Origin: Chara braunii
Lineage: Eukaryota > Streptophyta > Charophyceae > Charales > Characeae
Direction of reading: 5' to 3'
DNA length: 47,164 bases
Assembly (NCBI GenBank): GCA_003427395.1
Contig: BFEA01000020.1
Location: 5,044,759-5,091,922 of the forward strand
Positions 21,758 through 32,220 of the stretch are shown piece by piece. Positions within the stretch are counted from its first letter, which is position 1, and each line of letters opens with the position of its first letter. The translations under genes and the position numbers were made by a program. The notes under the pieces were generated by a model that made no database searches, had not been told where the DNA came from, and worked only from the letters and a program-made list of their open reading frames with translations.

Positions 21758-21790
<33 letters not shown>
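21105..21790 (+). repeat. GA and GT microsatellite with a 155-base gap
   Basis: The tract consists of GAGA runs with scattered GTGTGACAGTGAG words, then (GT)n at 21532-21558, (GA)n, N at 21603-21757, and (GA)n again. The gap lies wholly inside the dinucleotide repeat, so its true length is unknown. Confidence 0.95.
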
Positions 21791-22503
21791 CTGCAGAGTA
21801 AGAAGTCTGGTCACCACAATTGACCTATCTAAAAACTATTTGTTGTAAGTTATCAGAAAACGAGTAGAGTTTCGGTTGAAACTCAAGATGATGTATAACA
21901 AATGCTCGTGACTTGTAGCGTGAGCTTCCAAATGAAGATCGGGTTTCGCGCAGGTAAGGGGGGCTTGAAAACAAAGGTATTGACCGTTGGGATTTCCATT
22001 CTGGGAATGCCGCGACATCATAGCGCTCAATCCCACATGTGCCACTTTGATAAAAAAGGGGGTCTTCTCCATTTCGAGTGAGGTTGAACGGTTGGATGGG
22101 GAGACTGGGAACATGTGGATTGAACGAGAACCCGAGGGTAGTATCTGGGAGAGAAGAGAAGGCGTGAAGGTGACTATTGCAGTGGGCTCTCCCTGGAATT
22201 CCTGGAACAGAGCCCGTGAGTTGACACACTGTTTACACTTGATTGGTGTGTTTGAAACTGAATCTGCAGTTTGCAGCTTACTCTTGATTGGTTCGCTTGG
22301 AACCAAGCCAGCGGACTGGCTCGCTAATTACTCTCCCTGAAATTGTTTATTTATTTGTTTGTTTATTTATTTATTTATCTCAAGGATCACACTTTTATCA
22401 TATGATTTCGAAGTAGGTCTCGTTACTCAGCTTCCAGAGCGGCGAGAGAGACGGCGCAGGTAAGTGAGGGTGAAAAGAGAGTAAATGATAGTGCAGATCA
22501 CTT

Positions 22504-22740
22504 CAGGCAGCAGCCTCTCATTGGCGGGTCAGGCAGCAGCCGCTCATTGGGGGGTCAGGCAGCAGCCTCTCATTCGCAGATCAGGTAGCGGCCTTTGATT
22601 GGGAGATCAGGTAGCATCTACTCATTGGCTAATCAAATAGCAGTCACTCATTGGCTGGTCCTGCACTCTCTTCCCATTGGCCGATCAGGCAATGGCCACT
22701 TATTGGTTGATCAGGGACTCTCTACTAATTGGGAGATCAT
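22504..22740 (+). repeat. 26-base tandem repeat, about 9 units
   Basis: Units read CAGGCAGCAGCCTCTCATTG plus a variable tail ending in GGGT or AGAT. Every unit holds a CATTGG-like word (the CCAAT box on the other strand). The first three units are the most alike. Confidence 0.8.
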
Positions 22741-22888
22741 TCGCATAGTGCATTCGCAGCAGGCATTTCAAACCCCCCCACTCCCCTGCTGGTCGCTGAG
22801 GACCTCGGAAGCAGGCGCAACGAGTGACAGGCGCTGTTGCCCTTGGCTTCAGCGAGCGGCAGGCGACCCCTCCTCGGGTTTCCTCACA

Positions 22889-22892
22889 CCGT
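22889..22892. repeat. Target-site duplication CCGT, right copy
   Basis: CCGT directly follows the CCTCACA end of the nested 3' LTR and matches 8939-8942. Confidence 0.8.
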
Positions 22893-23653
22893 GCCGCATG
22901 AGCCGTGAAATTTGTGGGGTGCACAATATCCTAATCCGGCTGATGAGGAAAAGGTAGTCAACTACCTAGATGGGAAGATCCGCACGCATGTATCAGACTA
23001 CTCGAGCGGGCCGTATACATCCCCCTGGTTTTGCTTTATTAAGCCAAATGGGACGTTGAGGTGGGTACAGGACTTGCAGCGCCTAAATGTTGTGACTGTT
23101 AGAGAAGCAGGTGGTTTCTCTAACGCAGATGCGCTTTCAGAGGCATGCGCAGGGAGGGTCATTGATGATTTGGCCGTGCAAGGGTCGAAGAAGAAGGATG
23201 ACCGGGAGGTCATGCTGGGAATTAGACAGTTTGTCTGGGATCATGTGCAAGACTTATGTCAAATCCTGGACTTGTTAAAGGAGCATAACCTCACCGCGAG
23301 TGGGCCAAAATCCAAGCATTGCATGAGTGGTGCCACTATCTTAGGATTTGTGTGCGACGAGAGGGGTCGTCGGCCAGATACTAAGAAGACGAACAAGATT
23401 CTCGAATGACCAACCCCGTTCGAGACGATTACAGAAGTGAGAAGCTTCCTCGGCACATGCGGGTTTTGGAGAATATTTATTAAGGGGTTTGCGGCGAAGA
23501 CAGAGCACCTGCGAAAGCTTGTGCGTCAAGGCCAAGATTGGGAGTGGGGAGAAACGCAGGAGGTGGTGGTAAGGGACCTGAAGAAGGAGTTTGAGGAAGG
23601 AGGACTGGTACTGGGGGTACTAGACCATGCTGTTGTAATGACCATGCCCTTTT
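22893..23653 (+). pseudogene. pol: Reverse transcriptase of outer element, internally deleted
   Basis: RT copies the element RNA into DNA. Reading resumes in phase with 8942. Stops stand at TGA 22906 and TGA 23407, both where related polyproteins have Trp. The fingers region is recognisable (S-P-W-F-C-F-I-K-P-N-G-T-L-R-W near 23030, then Q-D-L-Q-R-L-N). At about 23155-23161 the sequence jumps from the A-C-A-G-R segment straight to I-D-D-L-A-V. The stretch that normally carries the first catalytic Asp and the middle of the palm, probably 70-80 residues, is missing in frame. The IDD pair of the YxDD box remains. Thumb motifs follow (L-G-F-V-C-D and F-L-G-T-C-G-F-W-R). One extra T in the run at 23650-23653 shifts the frame before RNase H. 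Confidence 0.85.
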
Positions 23654-24382
23654 ATCGTAGAAACGGACGCAAGACCGACTGCCTTAGGAGGGGTTTTGAT
23701 TCAGAAGGACCTCAATGAAGAGGAGCGACCGCTAAGATTCGAGAGTCGAACGCTTAACACCGTTGAACGAAACTACTCACAATTCAAGCGCGAGACCTTA
23801 ACAGTCCTCCACTTCCTGAGGATCTTCAGAAACTACCTCTTCGGCAGCAGGTTTGTATTAAAGGTGGATCCAACTGCTCTAGCAGGTTCTATGAAGAACT
23901 ATGCTCCCTCAGATCCAACCATTGCCCGATGGCTGACGTATATCTGGATGTTCGACTTCGAGTTGGAGCGAATTCCAGGGAACAAGAATAGGGCGGATGG
24001 GCTGAGTCGAGTCGACTGGGACAAGAACAATCAAGGAGTGATCGAGGATGCTCCGCCAGTCGACGGGTTCCTGGACAGCGAGGAGGATGTAAGACTTCAC
24101 ATCAACTCCTGGGCGTTGGCCGTGGGTAACTATGTTACTCCTGGGCAACCTGTGTGGCTTGCGCCTCCAGGACATCCACGACGGCCAGACTTAGTCCTCA
24201 AGCCCTATATTGAAGAAGATTCTTGGGGAAGGCCGGGCGTAGAATGGATGATGGAGCTGGCATTAGCAGGCAAGTACGAGCTACAGGAGGACCTGCTCAC
24301 GATTGAGAGTGGGGCACTACAAGTGGGCAAGCAAGAGAAGGTGATAGATAGGATGTACCTATTGGCTAACGCGCTGCTTTAG
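23654..24382 (+). pseudogene. pol: RNase H domain and connection of outer pol
   Basis: RNase H removes the RNA template during reverse transcription. This frame (phase 2) starts after the 1-base shift near 23650. Catalytic positions are visible: T-D-A near 23660, E in the E-R-N-Y-S-Q-F-K-R-E-T motif near 23765, a V-D-P-T-A-L segment near 23865, and A-D-G-L-S-R near 23995, the gypsy-type A-D-x-L-S-R signature. The spacing is normal for Ty3/gypsy. About 120 residues of connecting sequence rich in Pro and acidic residues follow. TAG at 24380 interrupts the frame before integrase. The domain itself looks intact. Confidence 0.85.
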
Positions 24383-25789
24383 GAAGAGGCGGTTAGGAAT
24401 ACGGTGCTAGATCAGGAAGAGGTGGTAGAGCCGGAAGAAGGTGACAATGTGATTCATGAAAGAGAGGATGATGACTTTGAGGAAGGTGAGATTAAAGAAG
24501 CATTTCGAGCAGAGGAATATGAGGGAGTATACCTTGAACTCGGAATGCTTCTGTCATGTGAAATGAGGGAGAGGGACGCCTGTGCGAGAGTTCTGAAAAT
24601 GAGGCCAAGCTTCCTAGTAAGGGACGACCATCTGTTCATGAGGAGCAAAGGAAGGGATCCCAGGAGAGTAGTCTGCGGCGTCGCTCGCCAGATTGACATT
24701 ATGGCGACACTGCACGACGGTACGGCAGGTGGCCACAGAGGTGCAGATACGACATACCTGAAGATCCACGAGTTGTACTATTGGGATGGCATGGGGCAGA
24801 TGATTGATGACTATTGTAAGTCTTGCGTGCCATGCCAGGAATGATCTGCTCTCAGACCCAGGGAGCCGCTGCACCCAAGGTACGTTCGTGAGGTTGGAGC
24901 AGTCGTGCACTTGGATCTATTGGCAATGCCGTTGGGGATAGGGAGCTACAATTTCATCTTTGATGCACGGGACAACCTCTCGGGGTTTGTGGATGGCAGG
25001 GCCATTCGCACGAAGACTGGAGAGACATTGGCCCGATGCATCGAAGAGTACTATCTTCGCTACCCCTTTGTGTCTAGATTCGTGATGGATAGAGGGTCCG
25101 AGTTCACATGTGCAGAAGTGAAGGCTCTTTTGAAGAAGTAAGGGGTAATCGCTGAGTACACAACTACAGCGCACCCTCAAGCCAACTCACCTGTGGAAAG
25201 GGGACATAGCACCATCACAAATCTTCTTGCCAAGTGGACCGATGGCAGACCCAACCAATGGCCAAACTTTCTAAGGGTCGCGTTTTTCGTGGATAACATC
25301 ACTATCAGGAGGAGCACTGGCTATGCACCGGCTACGCTATGGTACGGCAGGCATGCGACATTTCCCATTGAAAGCTTCCTGCAAACTTGGAGGCGACAGG
25401 ACCTCGAGACTGATCTGACCTTTGAGGAACTGCTGGATTTGAGGGCACGACAGATCGGCGCTATTGAGGACAGGATTGAGGAGGCAGCAAGTAGAACCGC
25501 GGACAGCCGTACCAAGGACAAGCTCCGGTGGGACAAAATGGCGAGGGTAAGAAAGGAGCCTTTCAAGGTGGGAGACGTTGTGCTGTTGTACGACTCGTCC
25601 CTGGAAAAGCAGTGGTCGCGGAAGTTGGATAAGAGGTGGTTGGGGCCTTACAGGGTCACCAGATGTGGTGAACATGGTGCCTACCAAATCGAAAAGCTGA
25701 ATGGGACGGCATGGAAGGACTGGGTGTCAAGCTCGAGGCTAAAGAAGTTCGTGGCTCGAGACGAGGTGAGCAGGAATCCCACCACTTAA
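24383..25789 (+). pseudogene. pol: Integrase of outer element, triad intact, three stops
   Basis: Integrase inserts the element DNA into the host genome. It shares the frame of RNase H. Stops are TAG 24380, TGA 24842 and TAA 25139, with the normal end at TAA 25787. The N-terminal zinc-binding HHCC domain lies at about 24710-24840 (H-X6-H, then C-K-S-C-V-P-C). The core has Asp at 24914, Asp at 25088 and Glu at 25196, with exactly 35 residues between the last two (D,D35E). The C-terminal domain has the GPY/F motif (W-L-G-P-Y near 25640). No chromodomain follows. Apart from the stops, the coding sequence has no frameshift, so it decayed mainly by point mutation. Confidence 0.9.
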
Positions 25790-25944
25790 AGTCATCTAGT
25801 GGCTACTTCGGGTGCTGCCCTCAGTAGAATAACGTGTTGTGGTTAGACTTGCATGTGTGTATGACTATGTATGCGTATGTGTGTGTAGGTAGGTAGTTGA
25901 GATAGGTGTGGGGAGGGTTATGTCTGTCTCCTGTTGTGTTTTGT

Positions 25945-25997
25945 CTGACATCGCTTACCCTCTGTGTGCTTCTGTTCGCCTCTTCCCTGTTGTGCAG
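25945..25997 (+). promoter_or_regulatory. Strong 3' splice site before the second Gag
   Basis: A branch-point-like CTGAC (25945-25949) is followed 47 bases later by CAG at 25995-25997, with a pyrimidine-rich tract between (CTTCTGTTCGCCTCTTCCCT at 25969-25988). The next ATG is at 26021 and opens the downstream Gag-like frame. The arrangement is what a spliced subgenomic message would need. Confidence 0.55.
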
Positions 25998-26020
25998 GCT
26001 TGATACCGCTTGGGGCAGCC

Positions 26021-28296
26021 ATGCCAAGAGGGAGGGGAGGGGCAGGGCCAGTGGAAACCCCTTTGGGGGCAANCCGACANAGGACGCANATGAGGACCNN
26101 GAGAGAGGACAGGCCTCCAGTCTTCNAGGGAGGGAACATTGAGNTGTTCCTGATGGAGTTCGAGCNGCATGCNAGAGAGTTTGNATGGGACAGCACCAGG
26201 ATGTTGAGAGAGGTGCGAGGCACAGGCGAGTGGNCGGACCCTNTTGCTAAACTGGTCAGAGAGTCGCTGAGCTGGCAAGACTTTGGACGGAGGATGNAGG
26301 GNTTGCATNCGTCACCACTNGGAAGGGATGGACAGCCCATTCGATTCGACTCCACTAATCTGGGGGAGTTCTTATGGGCTTATGATCGATATGCGGATGA
26401 GCTCTGTATCCCAGGAGAGCAGAGAGTGGGGAGCTTCCTGTTGTTTGTAAGACACCATATCAGACCCTTCGTACGATCCATGGTGGCATCTGCCATGAAT
26501 TGGGGCCACTGCAAGAAGCTGTTATGGAACTATTATACTCCAGCTCGTCAGGCAAGTGAGAGGAGAGGTGTGGAAAAAAAGAGAAGGGAACCTGAGACAG
26601 AGGCAAGGGGAACCTTTGAGCAGGGCGCGTCACCAGGGGCTCAGAGGGAGGAAAGGAGGAAGGAACACAAGTCCCACCGACATGAGAGAGCAGAAGGGTC
26701 CGATGGTTCAGATGCACCTCCACAACCTGCTCAGAGGGAGATGGATGGCCCCATGCCTGACGCAGAGCCAGACATCCCTCACGAGCCGCATACGCAAGAG
26801 TTGAGGGAGGAACCGTCTGTTGATGAAAAGGAGCTGGACAGAGAAGAGAGGGCAGCAAGGGAGCTGGAGATCAGGACTCAACTCCGAAAGAAGAACCTGG
26901 CAGAACTGCATGAGAGGATGCAGCAAGGAAAGGCGCCTGAGGAGGTGGAGGACAGAAAAGGAAAGGGTACCTGCACTCAGGAGGAGGACCCTCCTCTCTT
27001 CTCAGAGGTCTGGATGGGCTTTGATAAGCTGATGGACGCCACAGGAAGATCAGGTGGACAACATCAGGAGATGGGGGTTAAGTTGGTCTCTACAGACCTG
27101 CTCAACCTAAGGAGCGTGATGAGAGAAGGCTTCGCTGCAGCAAGGACCTCAGATCAGAAGATTGGGGACAGGCTGACAAAGGTGGCACAAGAGGCTTATG
27201 GCCAGAGGGTGGACTGGGAGAGAAAGGCTGGGGACCCGAAGAGAGAACTAGACAGACAGGGCAAAGAGTTGGCAGCAGTAAAGGCAGACATGGAGAGAGT
27301 CTCAACAGAGAATGAGGTCGTCAGACAAGTCAATCAGACCCTTAACAAGGTCACTGACGCTCTGAGGGCCTATTTGTGTGCACAAATAACCTTCTTCCAG
27401 GTTAAGGAGACTGAGTGGGAGAAAAGAATTCGAGACCTCGAAGCCAAGTGTGCCCAGCAAGCCCCCACTAGAGTGATGGATTGGACAGAGGTCCAAAAGT
27501 TCGAAATCAGGGAACAGCCTGTCGAGGAAGTCTTCAAGAGGGAGAAGGAAATAGAGAAGGCTGACCAGCAGGAGGGTGAGGAGATCCCTCTGATCGACAA
27601 AGAGATGTTGGAGCAACCAGGAGTGCTTGTGGAAAAGGGTGCCGAGGTCGCAGAGTTTGAGTGGAGGTTACCTGCTGGCCTGACACGGGGACATGAGCCG
27701 GCAGTACCACAGGAGGGACCACCGGTTGAGGCAATGAGAGTTGAGGAGGCTCCACCTACTATTCGGAAAGAGACTGTGGGACAGCAGGAGGGTCAGGAAA
27801 GTGTGGGCCAGACCATGGCTGAGACTGAGCAGAGAGTGGACCTGAGGGACTGTCAGGAGTCAATCATGCTTCAGGAGGTGCCAGTTGTTACAGATTTGCG
27901 GGGTGTACAGGGATCTTGGGCTACGAGTTCTGGGCCGAGCGACGGGTTGGTGAGCAGCTGATGCCAGCAGATGACAAAGCGGCCTGCCCCGCTTCCTCAG
28001 AGGTCCCACGACAGGAGGTTACAAGCAAGATCTCAACAACCCCGTCATCTGTACCCTCGCTGGAAGGAGAGAAGATGCCCCAAAAGAAATTTGGCAAGTG
28101 CTTTTATTGCAAGAGGGGCAAACATCGATCAGACGACTGCCCCAAGAGCCTCAAGGATGGGGCAGATGGATTGTGTACCAGGGAATCGTCTGGGGTATGG
28201 AGAGATAGAGATGGAAACCTAGTTCCTAAGACTCGTGATGGGGTGAGGGCGCAGTTGTATAGGCAGCTGCAGGAGGTCATGAGTGATCAGGAGTAG
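26021..28296 (+). pseudogene. Second Gag-like ORF downstream of integrase
   Basis: A long frame opens with ATG 26021 and stays open to TGA 27959. Residues 1-20 are Gly/Arg-rich. About 26105-26540 reads like a retrotransposon capsid (P-P-V-F-x-G-G-N-I-E-x-F-L, then a W-rich helical domain). Residues from about 180 on are Glu/Lys/Arg-rich with heptad runs at about 26820-27450, probably coiled coil. A -1 shift in the overlap 27823-27961 leads to a frame that ends in a complete CCHC knuckle (28099-28140) and a short tail to TAG 28294. Thus it has the full Gag order: capsid, linker, nucleocapsid. It differs clearly from the Gag at 5471. Sixteen or more N bases lie in the capsid part. The usual extra ORF of plant gypsy elements at this place is env-like, so a second Gag is unusual. 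It could also be the remains of another element. Confidence 0.75.
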
Positions 28297-31283
28297 GATT
28301 TTCCAATAAGGTNCGGAAAGGTCTGAGTCTGACATGTGCGGGACTTCTCNNACTCACAGACTGGTGANTACTTNTATATNNAGAGATACGTGGAGGNTTG
28401 GATCAGACCCATGTACATCAGTAGACTGAGCCAGTAGTGAGATGTTACGCCGTGTTATAGACTTGAGAACCTTTTCCTGTACATAAGATAACGCTGAGTA
28501 TGACATTGACGATTTTTTCTTTTTTTTTCGCTAATGTGATGTAGAGTGTTAACGTCCTTATAGAATAACGCTCATGAGTGTGGAGCGGCCGTCGAGTTCC
28601 GATACTTCGACGCTTGACTACCTTGATTCTTTATGGGATACCTGAACTCCTTGTATAATATTTTAAGTTCTATAATAAGGACGGGTGCCTTTGCACAGTG
28701 CGGGGCCCCATGTCTTGGGTGTACATGCGAGTCTCAAACCTTGTCTTTGTGTTGTGTGTGGTGTGTCACACTCACTCTCGGTTTGTGGACTTGCCCATAT
28801 GGACGATGGCGTGATGAGATGAATACTGTGGAATGAACTGATTTGCGTTTCTTCCACTGTACTTACGCCTCCCTGTCCCCATGACAAGTGAAGCCAGGAG
28901 TATAATGGAAGGAAGTGTTCTCAGATTATGGAGACAATGATGACATGATGTATTTTGCCCAGATAATGATGAATGGAAAGGTCACAACTAAAAGTTGTGT
29001 GTTTTTGTGTATGATTGAAAAAGAAAGAGGGACGTCCAATGACCGATTGAACTTTCTTAACAGGATGAAATTTTGGGAGAGCGCTCAAAAGAGTCGCTAT
29101 AAGTGATGATTATGTTTGTATGTATATCAAAGTTTGACGAGGAAAGACTAGATATTTTAAGAAAATCATACTTGGAAATTTCTGGCAATTATGTTGGAAC
29201 TTGGAGAATATTGTGAGTATCCATAAAAAGACGCGTGACCTCACCTGCTTCTGATCAGAGTAAGGGAGGCACGACCCTGTGGAATTATCGAGGATTTTTT
29301 TATGGAATATTGAGAAGGGCACTATCCCTCCACGTAGTACCGTGGGCAGCGGTATGTGATCCTTTGCTTGTTGTTGTGAAAGAAACTGTCAGACCACATG
29401 GGTCAGTCTAAGGGACGTATTGTGGGGTCAGGCTAAGGAGCTATACTTAGCATCGCTGGAACTGTAGAACCTAACTCCCAACGAGGACCGCTGACCAGCA
29501 CAACCTGGCAGCGGGACCATGACTTGCCGAAGGTTAAGTCTTGAAGGGTCGGCCACCCGGAGAGGTTTAGCTGGAGGAGAGGTCATTGGGGTCGATTAAG
29601 TCAAGAGTCAGGACCCTTCTGGGTGCCAAGATAGGAAGAGTTGCTTATCGTTGCGTAACCAACGAGGGCACCATCGCTACATAACAACGCGGTGGGTCGT
29701 GGATTCGGCGTGATCGACCGGTCCATGGTGGGCCAAGATGGAGACTTGAGGCCGCCTGTGTTAGACTCCAGGCTGGACGTTCGTGTGAGTTGAGATGGTA
29801 GATACTACCATGTGGGCGGCTGAAAGCGCCTTGTGTTTTGAGAGGTCTCGGTTGGGGCCCGCGTCCTAAGTTATGTCCCCGTTCGCAGGATGATGATTAA
29901 ATAGGACACCCAACGGTGAACTGGCAGAGGTCTACAACGAAGGGAGAAGACTATCAACCTACTACCTGGGAGCGAGTAGTACGCTGTAGTACGGAACAAA
30001 GTATCCCCTAGCTCCGAGGCCAGGACGTGGGAGGCCGAGGTTGAAACCCTGGCAGTGGAACGTCGTGACGGGAGCAGGTTGATAAGACAACCTCAAACGG
30101 AGTCGAGCCGGTGAACCGGATTGGTCGCTTCCTTGTCAGCAAGATGTGATTGCGCGTATAGCCTTGATTTTTCGACGCGACGGGGACGTCGCTTAATAAG
30201 GTCCGAAAAACTCTCGGCCCGAATACCCTTACAAGGGTATTTGGGCGCGGTTTCGCAACTCACAGGACGAGCGCGCCGGACAATATCTGGGGGCACGCCC
30301 CATTTGCGTTGATTAGAGAGTGTCTGAGCATGCACTTTGCGGGCACTCATTAGCCTGACCGAGTCTGCGTCGAGGAAGACCATGAGACGCCGGTAGAACC
30401 GGTCAGAGTTAAGCTAGACTTTTGGGGGCGGTCGCAGCCTCGCGCGCATAGACGGAATGTCGGACAGCGTAGAGTTGACCGGGTAAGACAGCAGCAAGGA
30501 GGAAATATTACCCGACTTATCGAAAGCCGACATTCTGGGTATGCCGCGCCGCGTGAAGGTGNGCAAGCACTAAGTTTGGTAGTGGACTATCGAAGGGTGG
30601 GGTTGTCAGAGAAACCTNGGAAAGATGATGCGCGCCAGGGGTAGTAGGGACTAAAGCCGAGGTGCCGGCAAAAAGGCGGTGAGAGGGCGGCCGAGGTAGG
30701 CTGTAAGAGCCTTGGGCCGTGGCCACGGCATGGTAAGGCAGGCTGCATGGTGGGCCGAGTAGAGCCTTGCCCCAAGGCAGCCAGTGCGGCTTTGCAAGGC
30801 CTGAACGGCAGGCTGTAAGTCAGTCGATGGCCCATAGTACGCTGTTGCAAGGCAGCCTAGCTGAAGATACTCTTTATAGGGCAGTTGGCCTGCAACTATC
30901 CCAGGTTGGGGCTTAGCCCTATTGGTTATGGTGTCGAACTCTCACCAGGCGGATCTTGGGATCGAGGCCAGCAGCAGGCAGCGGAGGAACAGGGGAGCGC
31001 AAGAGGATCGAGGGGTTGAGGGTCTCGTGGAACTATTTCCCTTGGTTTTTGCTGGGAAGTCCGGTGGCGGGCCCCCGAGATGGGACGAGTACCAGCGACC
31101 CCCACCCGTTTTTCCTTTATTAACCTTTTTTATTTTTTGTTTTTTTCGAGTTTTAAATTTTTATTTTTTATCTTTTTCCCATTTTTTAATATTTTTGGGA
31201 CGGGGCTCGGTACCGGTGCCGAGACCCGCGATGAGACCCAGCAGCTGGTTCAGTGGGTACGCCACGAACGACTGCCTGGGCAT
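28297..31283. other. Outer element 3' region, no gene recognised
   Basis: No open frame above about 95 codons and no known motif. A few single N bases occur (28312-28397, 30562, 30618). Words of the AAGGCAGGCTG type recur about five times at 30690-30860. A T-rich stretch (31107-31197) precedes the U6-like RNA. It is probably 3' untranslated sequence of the outer element, possibly with old insertions that I cannot delimit. Confidence 0.5.
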
Positions 31284-31379
31284 GCTCCTTCGGGACATCT
31301 GTTAAAGTTGGAAGGATACAGAGAAGATTAGCATGGCCCCTGCGTTAGGACGGCATGTATAAAGCCGGGGCACGGCCCG
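31284..31379 (+). ncRNA. U6: U6 snRNA-like sequence (likely pseudogene)
   Basis: U6 is the catalytic RNA of the spliceosome. The match starts with the 5' stem words CTCCTTCGGGACAT and is complete through the core: the ACAGAGA box is at 31318-31324, the AGC triad at 31330-31332, and 31318-31344 is identical to the conserved U6 core. The last third (31345-31379) keeps the length and the AAGG and CACAAA-like positions but differs at many sites. I see no T run just downstream to end Pol III transcription, and no plant upstream sequence element (RTCCCACATCG) or well-placed TATA box. It is probably a retroposed or decayed copy inside the outer element, though its core is oddly perfect. Confidence 0.8.
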
Positions 31380-31439
31380 TCATTGGTGCTTGCTGTGGCG
31401 CTCGTCGATGCCTATCCCGTCTGTCCAACTGGTCGTTGA

Positions 31440-32220
31440 GCGCTACGCTGTAGAGGCAACGGGGGAGAGCTGAGGGAGGACTAGAGGAGGAGGGGAGAGC
31501 GCACGAGAACGCTGCACGACGAGAGCAGGGACAACAGTAACAGAAGAATGAACCTGGACTGGGGTCTGCACCGGGTACATTCAGAGAGAGGGGAGGCAGA
31601 TCGGTACGAGGGATGAGCTATGGTAGGGNTGAAGGNTGCATGTTNCACCTGTTCCTTGATGAACGTCAGCGGGGGAAGGTGGTAGACAGNGGTTTTTGGA
31701 TTAGGCGAACACAAATCTATGGTCAGTTTNAGNAGGGAGTTGNTGGAAGTGAAGCTGGACAGAAAAATTGGTGCGCGGGGCTATGGCGGAGGGGAGAAGA
31801 TGGGAGATGAAAGTGGAATAAGNCGGCCGTTTCTTGGCCGTTTTTAGCGATCTAAGATGCTATTCCGGGGTTTTGGGGTCAAGCGAACCCAGATCCAACG
31901 TTAGTTTGAGGAGAGAGTTAGTAGATTAAGAGCTAGCAAGAAAATGAGCCGCGCGGGAGTGTCGAAGAGAGANGGGAGACGAAGGACAAGGAGGAAAAAC
32001 GCTGTAATTTTCTCATTTCTTGGTGAAATTGAGCGGGGGAAGATGCTATATGGGCGTTTTAAGGCATTCTGAATCAGATGGACANGTCGAAGTTTGAATC
32101 TGAGCAGTGGTTTGGTCGGTAAGGGAGATTGGGGCTGCGCCACTATGGCTGAACGTTTGGAGCCGGCCATCAAATTTTTCTATTTTTCTAGCGGAGGACC
32201 ATTTCTCGTTTTTCTGNCCA
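31440..32220 (+). repeat. Degenerate tandem repeat of about 180 bases
   Basis: Shared words recur: GCGAAC-CCGGATC-like, GTTAGTAGA, GCTAGGAAGAAAA, GCGCGGGGCTATGGCGG and a GAGAAGG stretch. Clear matches begin near 31740 and 31920. The same family fills 39050-40700, where GAACCTGGAC and GCACCGGGTACAT are also shared. Ordinary codon structure is absent. Confidence 0.55.

Larger units (their letters stand above)
8943..22888 (+). mobile_element. Nested gag-only LTR retrotransposon (TR-GAG-like)
   Basis: The ends are TGTCAGG and CCTCACA, near-inverted repeats, flanked by CCGT. Two LTRs (8943-13300 and 18533-22888) have almost equal length, about 4.36 kb. The 5' LTR is followed by a clear tRNA-Asp primer-binding site, and a purine-rich tract precedes the 3' LTR. 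The 5.2-kb interior holds a 2.2-kb repeat-filled leader and one gag-like gene. I find no protease, RT, RNase H or integrase motif before the 3' LTR, so enzymes must come from another element. Gag-only elements with terminal repeats have been described in plants as TR-GAG. The LTR pair is strongly diverged. Confidence 0.85.
18533..22888 (+). repeat. 3' LTR of nested element
   Basis: It begins TGTCGGGCGG and ends GGGTTTCCTCACA. Length is close to that of the 5' LTR even though a 155-base gap (21603-21757) lies inside. The AT-rich block 18860-19080 matches 9290-9600, with a shared TTTTCGATAATAGAA-like word. Internal tandem repeats differ from the 5' LTR: a 49-base repeat at 20433-20800, a long GA tract and a 26-base repeat at 22504-22740. 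No coding gene is supported. Confidence 0.85.

Noticed and set aside
21105-21830. Long frames across the GA tract on both strands
   Set aside because: They are products of a dinucleotide repeat and a run of N.
22906-23409. TGA at Trp sites as a sign of a changed genetic code
   Set aside because: TAG and TAA also interrupt the same frames and many TGG codons remain, so decay is simpler.
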